The notes beneath the pieces were generated by a model. It ran no database searches. It saw only the letters and a list, made by a program, of their open reading frames with translations, and was not told the origin of the DNA. Made by a program: the position numbers and the translations under genes. A DNA stretch of 64,000 nt from CAWBLP01 sp963721065 (GTDB lineage: Bacteria; Pseudomonadota; Alphaproteobacteria; Acetobacterales; Acetobacteraceae), in the NCBI GenBank assembly GCA_963721065.1, contig CAVRHO010000009.1, positions 496,001 through 560,000 of the forward strand, in the 5' to 3' direction. Positions 26,771 to 36,028 of this stretch are shown here, piece after piece. Positions within the stretch are counted from its first letter, which is position 1. Each line of letters opens with the position of its first letter.

Positions 26771-27982
26771 TCAGGCGGCGCTCATCGCACGGTCGCGCAG
26801 GCGGTTGCCGGTGCTTTCGGCGAAGAAGATGTCCGGCGTGAGTTCGTCCACCGAACGGCACCCGGTATAGGCCATCGTCTTGTCGAGCTCGTTGCGCAGG
26901 ATGTTCACCGCCTTCACCGCGCCTGCCTCGCCGCCAGCCGCCGTCCCATACAGCGTCGCCCGTCCCGTCAGCACCGCCTTGGCGCCCAGCGCCAGGGCCT
27001 TGGCGATGTCGGAGCCGCGGCGGACGCCGGAATCCAGGATGACTGTGGCGCGGTTACCCACCGCTTCGGCGATGTCCGGCAGCACGTCCAGCGTCGCGGC
27101 GGAGCTGTCCATGTTGCGGCCGCCGTGGTTGGACACGACGATGCCGTCCACGCCGTATTCGATCGCCTTCACCGCGTCGTCCGGCCGCTGCACGCCTTTC
27201 AGCATCAGCACGCCGGGCCAAATGTCGCGGAATTTGGCGATATCCTCCCAGGCCAGCGAATCCGCGCGCATTCCGTCGCGGGCGCCGGAGCCGCTGAGGA
27301 TGGAACGCTGGTATTCCTCCGGGTAGTTCTCGTGCCGCGGAAAGCCGCCGCCGGTGAAGTATTTCAGCAGAACGCTTTGCGCCCAGAGCGGATGCAGCGC
27401 CACATCCGCCGCGAAGCGCGGGGTCAGCTTGAACGGCAGGGCGAAGCCGTTGTGCGTGTTGTATTCGCGGTTGGGGGAGACGGGGGAGTCGACGGTGACG
27501 ATCAGCGCCTCGAACCCGTTGCGGTGGGCGCGGCGGATCAGCTCGTGCGACAATTCGCGCTGCTTCCAGACATAGAGCTGGAACCACAGCCGCCCGCCTT
27601 TGTCCGGCCCGCCGGCCGCGGCGATCTTCTCCATCGCGGTCATCGACGCGGTGGACAGGGTCAGCGGGATCTTCGCGGCGGCGGCGGCCTTGGCGAGCTC
27701 CAGCTCCCCCTGGTGCCAGCACAGGCCGGCGGCGCCGGTGGGGGCGATGGCCATGGGCAGGCTGGCGGGCTTGCCGAACAGCGTGGTGGCGACGCTGCGG
27801 CCGGAGACATCGACCAGGGCGCGATGGCGCAGCTTGATGCGCTCGAACGCGGCGCGGTTGTTGGCGACCGAGATGTGGTCCTCGGTGGCGCGATCGACGA
27901 AATCGAACACGCCTTTGGGCAGGCGACGGCGGGCGGCGTCGCGGAGATCCCAGATGTTCAGGCAGCGATCGAGGTTTGGCAT
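26771..27982 (-). CDS. FMN-dependent alpha-hydroxy-acid dehydrogenase (LldD/lactate dehydrogenase family), copy 1
   Basis: TIM-barrel flavoenzyme of 403 residues that oxidises an L-2-hydroxy acid. Family residues are visible: LPMAIAPTGAAGLCW (FMN site), QLYVWKQRE, IVTVDSP, catalytic His in SNHGGRNMD, and the phosphate-binding ILDSGVRRGSDIAKALALGAKAV. A second, closely related copy lies at 30406-31620 on the same strand with nearly identical termini. No good ribosome site precedes the ATG at 27982. The substrate could be lactate, glycolate or mandelate; neighbours do not settle it. Confidence 0.92.
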   Translation of the reverse strand: MPNLDRCLNIWDLRDAARRRLPKGVFDFVDRATEDHISVANNRAAFERIKLRHRALVDVSGRSVATTLFGKPASLPMAIAPTGAAGLCWHQGELELAKAAAAAKIPLTLSTASMTAMEKIAAAGGPDKGGRLWFQLYVWKQRELSHELIRRAHRNGFEALIVTVDSPVSPNREYNTHNGFALPFKLTPRFAADVALHPLWAQSVLLKYFTGGGFPRHENYPEEYQRSILSGSGARDGMRADSLAWEDIAKFRDIWPGVLMLKGVQRPDDAVKAIEYGVDGIVVSNHGGRNMDSSAATLDVLPDIAEAVGNRATVILDSGVRRGSDIAKALALGAKAVLTGRATLYGTAAGGEAGAVKAVNILRNELDKTMAYTGCRSVDELTPDIFFAESTGNRLRDRAMSAA

Positions 27983-28079
27983 GGGGAATCGGTAAGGGGG
28001 ATTAATGGCGGGGTCAATTGCGGGGCAGGTCCAGGGATGCATCGCCATCGCCAACGTCTGCGCATCGGGACGGCGGCCG

Positions 28080-28126
28080 CCGCGACAAGGGTGGGCCGCT
28101 CATGCCGCGACAAGGGTGGGCCGCTC
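28080..28126. repeat. Two-copy direct repeat, 22 bp with a 25-bp period
   Basis: A 22-base word (CCGCGACAAGGGTGGGCCGC and two more bases) occurs at 28080-28101 and again at 28105-28126. It lies in the shared upstream region of the divergent 2-hydroxyacid dehydrogenase and CAP-domain genes, so it could be a tandem regulator site, but this is speculative. Confidence 0.6.
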
Positions 28127-28210
28127 GCCGAGACCTGGAAGTCCGGACGCTGCATCCGTGGGCCTGGAAGCGCCGCAGCCCGGCCACAATTCCACGCCAG
28201 GGATCGCGTC

Positions 28211-28921
28211 ATGCGCTTACCACTCGCCAGCATGGTGTTGCTCGCCGCGGGAACTGCCGCGAATGCGCAGTATGTCGGGCCCTTCGTTACGTACCCGCCC
28301 GGTTACCAGCCCCGGCAGCCGATCTACATCCCGGAACCGGGCCATCCCGCCGACGAGGTGCCCGGTGCGGTTCAGGGCCATGCACCGTCCGACGCCGATC
28401 GTGGCTATCCGGCACCGACGCAACCATATGGCGGGCCGCAAACTTCGTTGCCGGCTTATCCCGCGATGCGTCCCGCCCAACATGACGACGCGTCGCCACG
28501 GACTTCGCCCGCATGGCCGGCGCACCAGTTGCTGGCACTGCAGAATACGGTTCGCGCCACTGTCGGCGAGCCGCCTCTACGATGGTCGAACCGGCTTGCG
28601 GCGATCGCTCAGAGCTGGGCCCACCATCTTGTCGTTACAGGAACTTTCGAGCACCGGCTCGGCGATCGTTACGGCGAAAACCTGTACGAGATGACCGGCG
28701 GCACCGCCACACCGCACCAGGTGGTAGCGGCGTGGGCCGATGAGGCGCGCGAGTACGATCATGGCACGAATTCATGTTCGGGTGTCTGCGGCCACTATAC
28801 CCAGATCGTCTGGCGGACGACGCGCGCTGTGGGGTGTGCCGTCGGCAGTGACGCACATCGTCAGGTCTGGGTCTGCGAGTACGAGCCGGCGGGAAACTGG
28901 GTGGGATACCGGCCGTACTGA
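28211..28921 (+). CDS. Secreted CAP-domain (SCP/PR-1) protein
   Basis: Exported protein of 236 residues. A signal peptide (MRLPLASMVLLAAGTAANA) is followed by a Pro/Tyr-rich linker (about 20-100) and a C-terminal CAP domain. The CAP signatures are HHLVVTGTFEHR, YGENLYEMTGG, GHYTQIVWRTTRAVGCAVG and CEYEPAGNWVG. His residues in these segments match the CAP metal pocket. The bacterial role is unclear; proposed functions include cell-wall, lipid or protease-like activity. The ATG at 28211 follows CAGGGATC and begins the signal peptide directly. Confidence 0.9.
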   Translation: MRLPLASMVLLAAGTAANAQYVGPFVTYPPGYQPRQPIYIPEPGHPADEVPGAVQGHAPSDADRGYPAPTQPYGGPQTSLPAYPAMRPAQHDDASPRTSPAWPAHQLLALQNTVRATVGEPPLRWSNRLAAIAQSWAHHLVVTGTFEHRLGDRYGENLYEMTGGTATPHQVVAAWADEAREYDHGTNSCSGVCGHYTQIVWRTTRAVGCAVGSDAHRQVWVCEYEPAGNWVGYRPY

Positions 28922-29172
28922 TCGCCGTGCGCGGCGTCAGCGATCCTGGGTAACGCGTCTTCTGCGGACGAGTCGCTGGGGAAACGCGGCCCTGGGCAGT
29001 GGCGTGCCGACCGGGGCGATGCACGACAGCGATGCCAATCATCGCAGTCAGCGCCTGCGAATTTACTTGCCATCCGTCAAGTCCTCTGCCTGGCGTTCCG
29101 CGGCTGGAAATCCCAGCGCCGAAGATTGGTAGCGTGCCGCTTGATGAACTCGAACAGAGAAAGGGTACGCCG

Positions 29173-29510
29173 ATGCTCTTCTGTTTGACGGCCGACTACA
29201 CTCCCCAGGCGCTCAATGCGATGCGGGAAATCCCGAGACCAACCGCCAGGCCGCTGTGCAGCAACTGCTGGAAGCAGCCGGTGGCAAAATGGTTGCCATC
29301 TATGGCAAGGCCAGCAACGGTCCGGGTATTATGGTGATCTTCGACGTGAACGATCCGGATATGGCACCTGCTGTCGCGGGCACCGCCATATCCGCCGGCG
29401 CCGTTCAGAACCTGCAACTGACGCGGCTGTTCACGATGGATGAAATTGCCGGGATTCGACAGAAAGCCCGGCAAATCCGCGGGGCCTATAAGCCGCCAGG
29501 CCAGGCATAA
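29173..29510 (+). pseudogene. GYD-domain protein, frameshifted by one base
   Basis: The GYD family are small proteins of about 100 residues of unknown function. The 5' part reads MLFCLTADYTPQALNAMRE, then shifts. The remainder continues in the next frame as AAVQQLLEAAGGKMVAIYG, then GPGIMVIFDV and MAPAVAGTAISAGAVQNLQLTRLFTMDE. Adding one A to the AAA run at 29228-29230 joins the two as MRENPETNRQAAVQQLLE, which fits the family. A homopolymer deletion, real or from sequencing, explains it. The corrected product is 112 residues. Upstream are a CAP-domain gene and a short gap. Confidence 0.8.
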
Positions 29511-29726
29511 GGCGGAATGGGGCGGCGCTCTGCTGCCCCGCTCCTCACGATTCCACATCGGACCAGTGAAATCACCGGCCGGTTTTCCGGTGCGCCGATC
29601 CGCAAAATCGGAAATGACGTTCGCGCGTGAGCGGGGCCGGACTGACCGGGTATCCGCGCCGCACCGCAAGAGCTACATTCCGGTCATCATGATTCTGCAG
29701 TTGCCACTGCAAACTGGAGCGGATGC

Positions 29727-30068
29727 ATGTCCGAACGGATTGCCTACAAGGTCATGACCGGCGACGAGTTCGCGTGTATGCGGCGTGAGCGGGTGTTCCA
29801 TGGCTCGGCCGTGGATCTTACCGACGGCTTCATCCATCTTTCGACGGCCGGGCAGCTTTCGGTGACGGTGGACAAGCATTTTCACGGGCAGACGAACCTT
29901 GTGGTGGCTGCGGTCGATCTGTCGCAGGTCGGTGACACGCTGCGATGGGAGCCGTCCCGTGGCGGAGACCTGTTCCCGCATATTTATGGAGCGCTGCCAA
30001 TAGCGGCCGTGATCGCGCACGGCCCTCTCGAGCGCCGGTCGGACGGCTCGGTGAAGCTGCCGGGATGA
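29727..30068 (+). CDS. DUF952 family protein
   Basis: Small cytoplasmic protein of 113 residues. Typical DUF952 features are AYKVMTGDEF, DGFIHLSTAGQL, LVVAAVDL, LRWEPSRGGDLFPHIYGALP. The DGFIHLS segment contains the conserved His proposed to mark this family. Function unknown. A short distance before the ATG the sequence GGAGCGGATGC supplies a weak ribosome site. No operon partner. Confidence 0.88.
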   Translation: MSERIAYKVMTGDEFACMRRERVFHGSAVDLTDGFIHLSTAGQLSVTVDKHFHGQTNLVVAAVDLSQVGDTLRWEPSRGGDLFPHIYGALPIAAVIAHGPLERRSDGSVKLPG

Positions 30069-30405
30069 GGTGGCGGGCACTTCCATCCGGCTGCACCGCG
30101 GCATCACGGCCAACTGACCTGACGCGAAATGGCGAACGCTACGGAACGGGCGTTCGCGCGATCCAGCAAGATAGGCGTCAACGCAGGCAGAGAGCGTCGC
30201 TCGGACGACGTCCGTGAGTGCGCTGCGGAAGCCCGAGCACCCTTTACGGCTTTCCCGACGGTAGCAACGAACCGACGCGGACGGGCGGCCGTCGCCGGCC
30301 ATGACGGCGAACGCGCGCCCGCGGGTCACTTTTCACGCCGGCGGTATTACGCGAGTCGGTATCCCGCGCATTGCCATACGCAGGTCGCTACCGCACGGAT
30401 CGGCG
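30069..30405. other. Gene-free gap of about 340 bases
   Basis: Between the DUF952 gene and the convergent second 2-hydroxyacid dehydrogenase gene. It contains a half element resembling the right arm of family B repeats (CGGGCGGCCGTCGCCGGCCATGACGG at about 30279-30305). I see no gene in it. Confidence 0.4.
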
Positions 30406-31620
30406 TCACACGGTATCCATCACCATATCGCGCAGGCGGTTACTCTGCCGGTCGCTGCCGAAGAAGATGTCGGGCGTGATCTCGTCAACGCTGCGGCAAC
30501 CGGTATAGGCCATGGTCTTGTCCAGCTCGTTGCGGATCAGGTTGACCGCCTTGAACGCCCCGGCCTGGCCGCCCACCGCGGTGCCGTACAGCGTGGCCCG
30601 CCCGGTCAGCACGGCCTTGGCCCCAAGCGCCAGCGCCTTGGCGATATCGGAGCCGCGCCGAACGCCGGAATCCAGGATCACCGTGCCACGGTCGCCCACC
30701 GCCTCGGCGATATCGGGCAGCACGTCGATGCTGGCCACCACGCTGTCCATGTTGCGGCCGCCGTGGTTGGATACGACGATGCCGTCCACGCCGTATTCCA
30801 TCGCCTTTACCGCGTCGTCCGGCCGGTTGATGCCCTTGACCATCAGGATGCCCGGCCACTTCTCCCGGAAGATCTTGATATCCTCCCACGACAGCGAGTC
30901 CTGCCGCATGATCTCGGCCGTGGCCTTGTCGCTGCGATGGGTGCGGCGGAACTCGTCCGGATAGTTCTCGTTGCGCGGCATGCCGATAGTGGTGAAGTAC
31001 TTCATCAGCACGTTGGTGAACCAGGCCGGGTGCCGCATGATGTCCAGCGTGAACCGCACGTTCGGGTGGAACGGCAGCAGAAACCCGTTATGCGTGTTGT
31101 ACTCGCGGTTCGGCGGCACGATGGTGTCCACCGTAACGATCAGCGCCTCGAACCCGGCGCGGTGCGCCCGCTCGATCAACTGATAGCTGAATTCCCGCCG
31201 GTTCCACACATACAACTGGAACCACAGCCGGCCGCCTACCCCCGGGCCCGCCTGTTCGGCGATCTTCTCCATGGAGGTCATGGCGCCGGTGGCCAGCGTG
31301 AAGGGGATCTTCGCCTGGGCGGCGGCTTTGGCAAGCTCCAGCTCGCCCTCGTGCCAGCACAGGCCGGCGGCGCCGGTGGGCGCAATGGCCATCGGCATGG
31401 ACACCGGCTTGCCGAACAGCGTGGTGTTCATGGTGCGGCCGGAAACGTCCACCAGGGCGCGGTGCCGCAGCTTGAGGCGTTCGAATGCGGCGCGGTTGTT
31501 GGCGACGGCGATGCCGTCTTCGCTGCCGCGATCGACGAATTCGAACACGCCCTTGGGCAGGCGTCGCTTCGCCGCGGCGCGCAGGTCATAAACGTTCAGG
31601 CAACGATCAAGGCTGGCCAT
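30406..31620 (-). CDS. FMN-dependent alpha-hydroxy-acid dehydrogenase (LldD family), copy 2
   Basis: Paralogue of the gene at 26771, 404 residues, with the same motifs: MPMAIAPTGAAGLCWHEGE, QLYVWNRREF, IVTVDTIVPPNREYNTHNG, SNHGGRNMD with the catalytic His, and VILDSGVRRGSDIAKALALG. The differences cluster in the variable middle region (about 190-240), where substrate-contacting loops lie, so the two copies may differ in hydroxy-acid preference. GGGGGAG precedes the ATG. It lies 127 bases downstream of the DOPA-dioxygenase-like gene and may belong to that transcript. Confidence 0.93.
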   Translation of the reverse strand: MASLDRCLNVYDLRAAAKRRLPKGVFEFVDRGSEDGIAVANNRAAFERLKLRHRALVDVSGRTMNTTLFGKPVSMPMAIAPTGAAGLCWHEGELELAKAAAQAKIPFTLATGAMTSMEKIAEQAGPGVGGRLWFQLYVWNRREFSYQLIERAHRAGFEALIVTVDTIVPPNREYNTHNGFLLPFHPNVRFTLDIMRHPAWFTNVLMKYFTTIGMPRNENYPDEFRRTHRSDKATAEIMRQDSLSWEDIKIFREKWPGILMVKGINRPDDAVKAMEYGVDGIVVSNHGGRNMDSVVASIDVLPDIAEAVGDRGTVILDSGVRRGSDIAKALALGAKAVLTGRATLYGTAVGGQAGAFKAVNLIRNELDKTMAYTGCRSVDEITPDIFFGSDRQSNRLRDMVMDTV

Positions 31621-31747
31621 GGAAATCTCCCCCACTCATGCGATGATGAAGCGGGGGTGCGGGATGTCAAGTTGATGACCCGGCGCGATGCCCGGGTCGG
31701 GCGCGCACAGACGGGCGTTGTCCGGGATTTCCTCCGTGGAGCGAGGG

Positions 31748-32113
31748 CTAGCCGACTTCCCTCAGCACCTCGGTTTTCACCGGCAGCACCTCGCCCATCC
31801 ATACCGCATGCAGCGTATGGTCATCGCGCGGGCGGCCGGATTCCGGGTGCAGCAGGATCGTCAACCCCATGCGGTTCAGCATCAGGAAGGGTGCGAGGCT
31901 GGGCAGCAGGTCGGGCTTGAACGCGATCTGGTACATCGCCTGCACGTGGGGGCCCACCGGCTCATCGTGCCAGCGCCCCATGCGCATCTGGCCGGCGAAC
32001 CGTTGCTCCACCCACTGGCGCAGCAGGGCGGCGCGGTCCTTGCTGGCCGGGTCGTAGTAGACGTGGGCGTGGTAGTCCTCGATCGAGGCGGGGTCCTTCG
32101 GGGTTTCGGCCAT
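31748..32113 (-). CDS. DOPA 4,5-dioxygenase family protein
   Basis: Protein of 121 residues of the DOPA 4,5-dioxygenase family (PF08883), a small extradiol-type ring-cleavage fold. The family start motif appears as YHAHVYYDP, with further conserved segments MGRWHDEPVGPHVQAMYQI and LHPESGRPRDDHTLHAVWMG that carry the candidate metal-binding His residues. Bacterial members are largely uncharacterised. It begins one base after the stop of the acyl-CoA synthetase gene, so the two are co-translated, suggesting a role in processing an aromatic or related acid. Confidence 0.85.
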   Translation of the reverse strand: MAETPKDPASIEDYHAHVYYDPASKDRAALLRQWVEQRFAGQMRMGRWHDEPVGPHVQAMYQIAFKPDLLPSLAPFLMLNRMGLTILLHPESGRPRDDHTLHAVWMGEVLPVKTEVLREVG

Positions 32114-32114
32114 C

Positions 32115-33662
32115 CTATGTGGTCTCCTGCTGCAAGCGGGCTTTGACGTCGCGCTTGGTGACCTTGCCGTAGCCGGATTTCGGCAGTTCCGGCCAAGTGA
32201 CGAACCGGGCCGGCCACTTGTACTTCGCCAGCCTGCCGTCCAGGTGGGCGAAGAGGGCGGCCTCGTCCAGTTCAGCGCCTTCCGCCGGCACAAGCACCGC
32301 CACGCCGCTTTCGCCCCATTTCGCATCCGGCATGCCCACAACGCAGGCTTCGGCCACCGCGGGGTGGGTCAGCAGCACCTCCTCGATTTCCCGCGGATAC
32401 ACGTTCGACCCGCCGGAAATGTACATGTCCGACGCTCGGCCCGTGATATAGACGAAGCCATCGGCGTCCATGTGGCCGACATCGCCGGTGTGGAACCAGC
32501 CGAAGCGGGTGGCCTGGGCGGTGGCGTCGGGGTTGTTGTGGTAGCCGGCGAACACGCCGGGGCCGCGAACGCAGATCTCGCCGGTGGTGTCGGGCGGCAG
32601 CCTGGTTCCGGCCTCGTCCAGGATCGCCACCTGCATGCCGGTGCGCGGGATGCCGCAACTGCCCACCCTCATCGCCGCGTCGTCGGTGCTGTGCAGGTCC
32701 CGCGGCAGCACGGTGATGTTGCCGGTGACCTCTCCCATGCCGAAATACTGCACCAGGACCGGGCCGAGCTTGTGGAGGGCGTGGCGTTGGTCGGCGCGGT
32801 ACATGGGGGCGCCGGCGTAGATCACGTAGCGAAGGGAGCTGTGGTCGTAGCGGTCCACCGCATCGTGCCGGGTCAGCATCGTCACGATCGTTGGCACGGT
32901 GAACATGTTGGTGACGCGGTGCTGTTCCACCAGCCGCCAGGCTTCCTCGCAGTCCAGCCGTTCGCCGGACAGCAGCACGGTGGCGGCGCCGCGGGCCACC
33001 TGGGGCAGGGCGTGCACGCCGGCGCCGTGCGACAGCGGGGCGACCACCAGGGAGACGTCCTGCTCGGTGGTGGCGGGCATCAGGTCGCACAGGTGGTTGC
33101 AGACCACGTAGTCCATCTGCCCGTGCGTCAGGATGCCGGCCTTGGGGCGACCGGTGCTGCCGGAGGTGTAGAAGAACCAGGCCGGGTGGTCGTGGGTGAC
33201 GTCTGCTTCCTGGGTGCGCCTGGCCTCGCCGGTAGCGAGCGAGTCCCATTGCAGGGGGCCGGGGCCGATGGCGATTTCCAGGCGGCAGGCGGGGTTTTGC
33301 GCCTTGGCGGCGGCGGCGTGGTCGGGGAAGGCGGCGTCGAAGATGTGCACCGCGGCGCCGGAGGACTGCGCCAGGTAGGCCACTTCCGGCGGGGTGAGGC
33401 GGAAGTTGGTGGGCACCCAGACCGCGCCGAGCATCCAGGAGGCGAACATGGTCTCCAGCACGGCGTTGGAGTTGCGGGCGTGCAGCAGCACGCGGTCGCC
33501 GTGTTGGACGCCGCGTTGTTCCAGGGCGGCGGCGGCGGATTGCACGCGGGCGGCGAACTCGGCCCAGGTCCAGGTGCGGTCGCGCCAGATGATGGCGGGC
33601 CGGTTGGGGAAGCGGCGGGCGGTCTGCAGCAGCAGGTTGGCCAGGTTGGCGGTGGGGATCAC
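32115..33662 (-). CDS. AMP-forming acyl-CoA synthetase (long-/medium-chain or aromatic acid CoA ligase)
   Basis: ANL superfamily enzyme of 515 residues that adenylates a carboxylic acid and forms its CoA thioester. Key motifs: the P-loop FYTSGSTGRPKAG near 171, the A5 region QYFGMGEVTG, WFHTGDVG, the hinge ITGRASDMYISGG, and the catalytic Lys region ELPKSGYGKVTKRDV. The start is the GTG at 33660-33662, which places the first helix as in relatives; no strong ribosome site is visible. Acid specificity is unknown. It is coupled to the DOPA-dioxygenase-like gene. Confidence 0.92.
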   Translation of the reverse strand: MIPTANLANLLLQTARRFPNRPAIIWRDRTWTWAEFAARVQSAAAALEQRGVQHGDRVLLHARNSNAVLETMFASWMLGAVWVPTNFRLTPPEVAYLAQSSGAAVHIFDAAFPDHAAAAKAQNPACRLEIAIGPGPLQWDSLATGEARRTQEADVTHDHPAWFFYTSGSTGRPKAGILTHGQMDYVVCNHLCDLMPATTEQDVSLVVAPLSHGAGVHALPQVARGAATVLLSGERLDCEEAWRLVEQHRVTNMFTVPTIVTMLTRHDAVDRYDHSSLRYVIYAGAPMYRADQRHALHKLGPVLVQYFGMGEVTGNITVLPRDLHSTDDAAMRVGSCGIPRTGMQVAILDEAGTRLPPDTTGEICVRGPGVFAGYHNNPDATAQATRFGWFHTGDVGHMDADGFVYITGRASDMYISGGSNVYPREIEEVLLTHPAVAEACVVGMPDAKWGESGVAVLVPAEGAELDEAALFAHLDGRLAKYKWPARFVTWPELPKSGYGKVTKRDVKARLQQETT

Positions 33663-33953
33663 GCAGCACCATGTTCGGATTGGATCAACGTATGCAGTTC
33701 GGGCACCGAGCTAACCGGCATGCGATCAGCTCGTTGGCCACGATCAGCAGACCACGGACTTGGCCGGCCGGGCAACACGAGGCAACTCAACAACCGCTGT
33801 GATGACATGAGCGATGGTTCTTGCCGTTGCATAGATCTGATGACTTGCAAACCCGCGTTCCCACGCCTAAGAGGCGGGCAGGATGATGCTCGAAACCACA
33901 AGATGTGGCGGCACCTCAGAGGCACTGGGGAAGCCCACGGTAGTCAGCTCCAC

Positions 33954-34658
33954 ATGACCACTTCCGTTTATGTGCTTAACCTGGCGTCCGACGGTGAGCG
34001 ATTTCAGGCAATAGAGGCACGTTTTGGCAACTACCCGTTCCTAAAGCCGATCCGTGTTCCAGGAATTGACGGTCGATTGATCCCAAGTGCAGCATGCATC
34101 CCTTTGACGAAAAATAAATGGTCAGTTAATCACAAGGGAACCTTGGCCTGTTTCCTGGGCCATGCGAAAGCATGGGAACTTGTTGCTGCCTCTGAAGAGG
34201 CGTTCAGCCTCCTCATCGAAGACGATGTAGAACTGCATAACCTTGGGTTGCTCGAAGGCCTGCGCCTTCCCTCCGCCGTTGATCTTGTGTTCTGCAATGA
34301 CAGAACCTGCTACACCTCTTGTTCAGCGTCGTCTCCGGAGCTTCTTCGGATAGAACCTGCATTGGAATACATAGCAGGTCATGGACAGGCGATTGGTGGC
34401 GACGGCTATCTGCTCACACCGCGCGGCGCCCGTAAATTACTCTCTTTCTTGCAGGTAGACAGTTTTTTCTCCCATGTCGACCTTCGTCTATTTGCATATG
34501 GGCTTAGGCAAGGTTCGGTGTTTGGGATCAGCACATCGTCTCGCAGCATCGTCCAGAACGTGGCAGCCATGCGCCAGACGTACAACGCCGAGCATTACAT
34601 TGAGGCGCGGATCCTCGCGCCTTTCATCGTCAAGCATCTGGGCGGCAAAGGGAGTTGA
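33954..34658 (+). CDS. Glycosyltransferase family 25 (LOS/LPS sugar transferase)
   Basis: Protein of 234 residues of the GT25 family, which adds sugars to lipooligosaccharide or capsule. The N-terminal strand VYVLNLASDGERF, the GCLxSH-like segment LACFLGHAKAWEL, the acidic metal-binding motif LLIEDDVEL and the downstream HGQAIGGDGYLLTPRGA are characteristic. Codon use and base composition are AT-richer than the surroundings. The ATG at 33954 has only a weak ribosome site; the frame is open further upstream. It is convergent with the neighbouring glycosyltransferase gene, which is also AT-richer. Confidence 0.85.
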   Translation: MTTSVYVLNLASDGERFQAIEARFGNYPFLKPIRVPGIDGRLIPSAACIPLTKNKWSVNHKGTLACFLGHAKAWELVAASEEAFSLLIEDDVELHNLGLLEGLRLPSAVDLVFCNDRTCYTSCSASSPELLRIEPALEYIAGHGQAIGGDGYLLTPRGARKLLSFLQVDSFFSHVDLRLFAYGLRQGSVFGISTSSRSIVQNVAAMRQTYNAEHYIEARILAPFIVKHLGGKGS

Positions 34659-34713
34659 CGTGCGGCCGCAGATGTCCAAGTCTTTTTCGGAGACTAGGGG
34701 TACGCTCAGTGAT

Positions 34714-35908
34714 CTATCTGAATATGATTGAGGGATTTGACTCGGGATTCGGCCTATAGCCCCGACTTCTGCCAATCTGCGCGTAGTGGTAGAAGGGATT
34801 CCTGTAATCGCCCTGGCCAATCTCGATTGCGGCTGGCACGTACGTCGCGCAATACCAGGACACATCCATGAGAAATGGTACTCGTCCTTCCCGCTCGCCG
34901 GCGAACCAGAAATGACTGAGCGCAGAGCGAAAGCGGCCGGTCCGAACCGCTTCTGCCACATCAGGATAGAGACGGAGGTAGAGCTGCTCGTCGAATAACT
35001 CAGCTAGCATTTCGCGATCGGCCGGAATACGAGGCGCGTCACGCTTCATCGCGTCCAACGTCGCCCGCGCCATCTTTCTCCACAGTCCATCAAGGTTCGA
35101 CAGCCTGTTGGGAGACTCTGAGAAAGGAAAGCCGTAGTTGGCCGGGAACAGGTAGAAGCTGTAGCGAGGGTCGGTCAGGGGTAACAGGTCGATTGTCGTG
35201 GCCTGAAAGGGATTGAGTAACCCGTTGACAGGCAGGAATATGTTTGTGGCGTCCGACAGCCATGCTGCCAACCAGGAAAAGCTGCTGACACTGGGCACAA
35301 TGTTCTTCGAATGCCGGATGGTCTCGAAATCAGCTACAGCCCCCCGGCTCTGAACGAATTCCGCGCTCGGGAAACGATCCCGTAGCACGGTGACATACGC
35401 ACTCTGATCGATTTGACCCATGAAGACTGGGCGCAATCCGGTAAATTCGAGCAGGTGTTCATAGAAAGACGGTGGGATGAGCACATAGTCCGGGTGTATC
35501 CCGTTGGCGATCTCGCCTGCTCTTACGTTTATCAGTAGAGCGTCACTGCCAAAGCCAAGTTCCGGGTGTTGCGCAGGGAATGCCGCCCTCGCTCTCCATA
35601 CGGAGGGCAGGCTATCGAGATGCTGGGCGTAGAGGCCGAATTCCACCCGACTGAACTCGCCGCATCGCAAGGAGTTCGGCAATTTCTGCGACATCAATTC
35701 GCATTCGTTTCGGATGCCACGGCAGATGAAGCACCGGGCCATCTTCCATTCCCGGTATTTCAGGATGTCGGATCCCCCAGTCCGGAATGTCCACGTTCGA
35801 GATCCGGCATCCCGGAACGCGATCGGCGATTGCCAGCGCAGACAGGTATTGAACCATCCTGTTGCCCAGTCGTCCATGGACTGGAAGGATGTGGATTACC
35901 GGGAACAC
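34714..35908 (-). pseudogene. Fucosyltransferase-like (GT11-type) glycosyltransferase, frameshifted
   Basis: The N-terminal part, starting at the GTG at 35908, reads VIHILPVHGRLGNRMVQYL, matching the G-x-LGN-x-x-xQYL nucleotide-sugar motif of GT11-like enzymes, and runs to about LLAMRRVQS. The frame then shifts; the continuation EFGLYAQHLDSLPSVW, LINVRAGEIANGIHPDYVLI and SVSSFSWLAAWLSDA lies in the adjacent frame and ends at 34714. Removing one G at the GGG run (35646-35648) restores a protein of about 397 residues. The C-terminus holds a repeat (YLRLYPDVAEAVRTG, HFWFAGEREGRVP; then HYAQIGRSRGYRP) also seen appended to other glycosyltransferases. AT-richer than its surroundings. Confidence 0.72.
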
Positions 35909-36028
35909 GGATCTGCGCTGCCCACTTTAATGCTGCCAGCGTTCTCGCAGCGCATCGGACGAGCTTGTATTGCGTCATGCCTCCAGGGCGCCGATGCAAC
36001 CGTGCATCGACGCCAACTGGCAGTGCGA

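Noticed and set aside
26570..28210. Long plus-strand extension before the CAP-domain gene
   Set aside because: Antisense to the 2-hydroxyacid dehydrogenase gene; the CAP signal peptide starts cleanly at 28211.
32244..34658. 804-residue plus-strand frame
   Set aside because: Its first two thirds are antisense to the acyl-CoA synthetase; only the last 234 codons (GT25) are coding, from the ATG at 33954.
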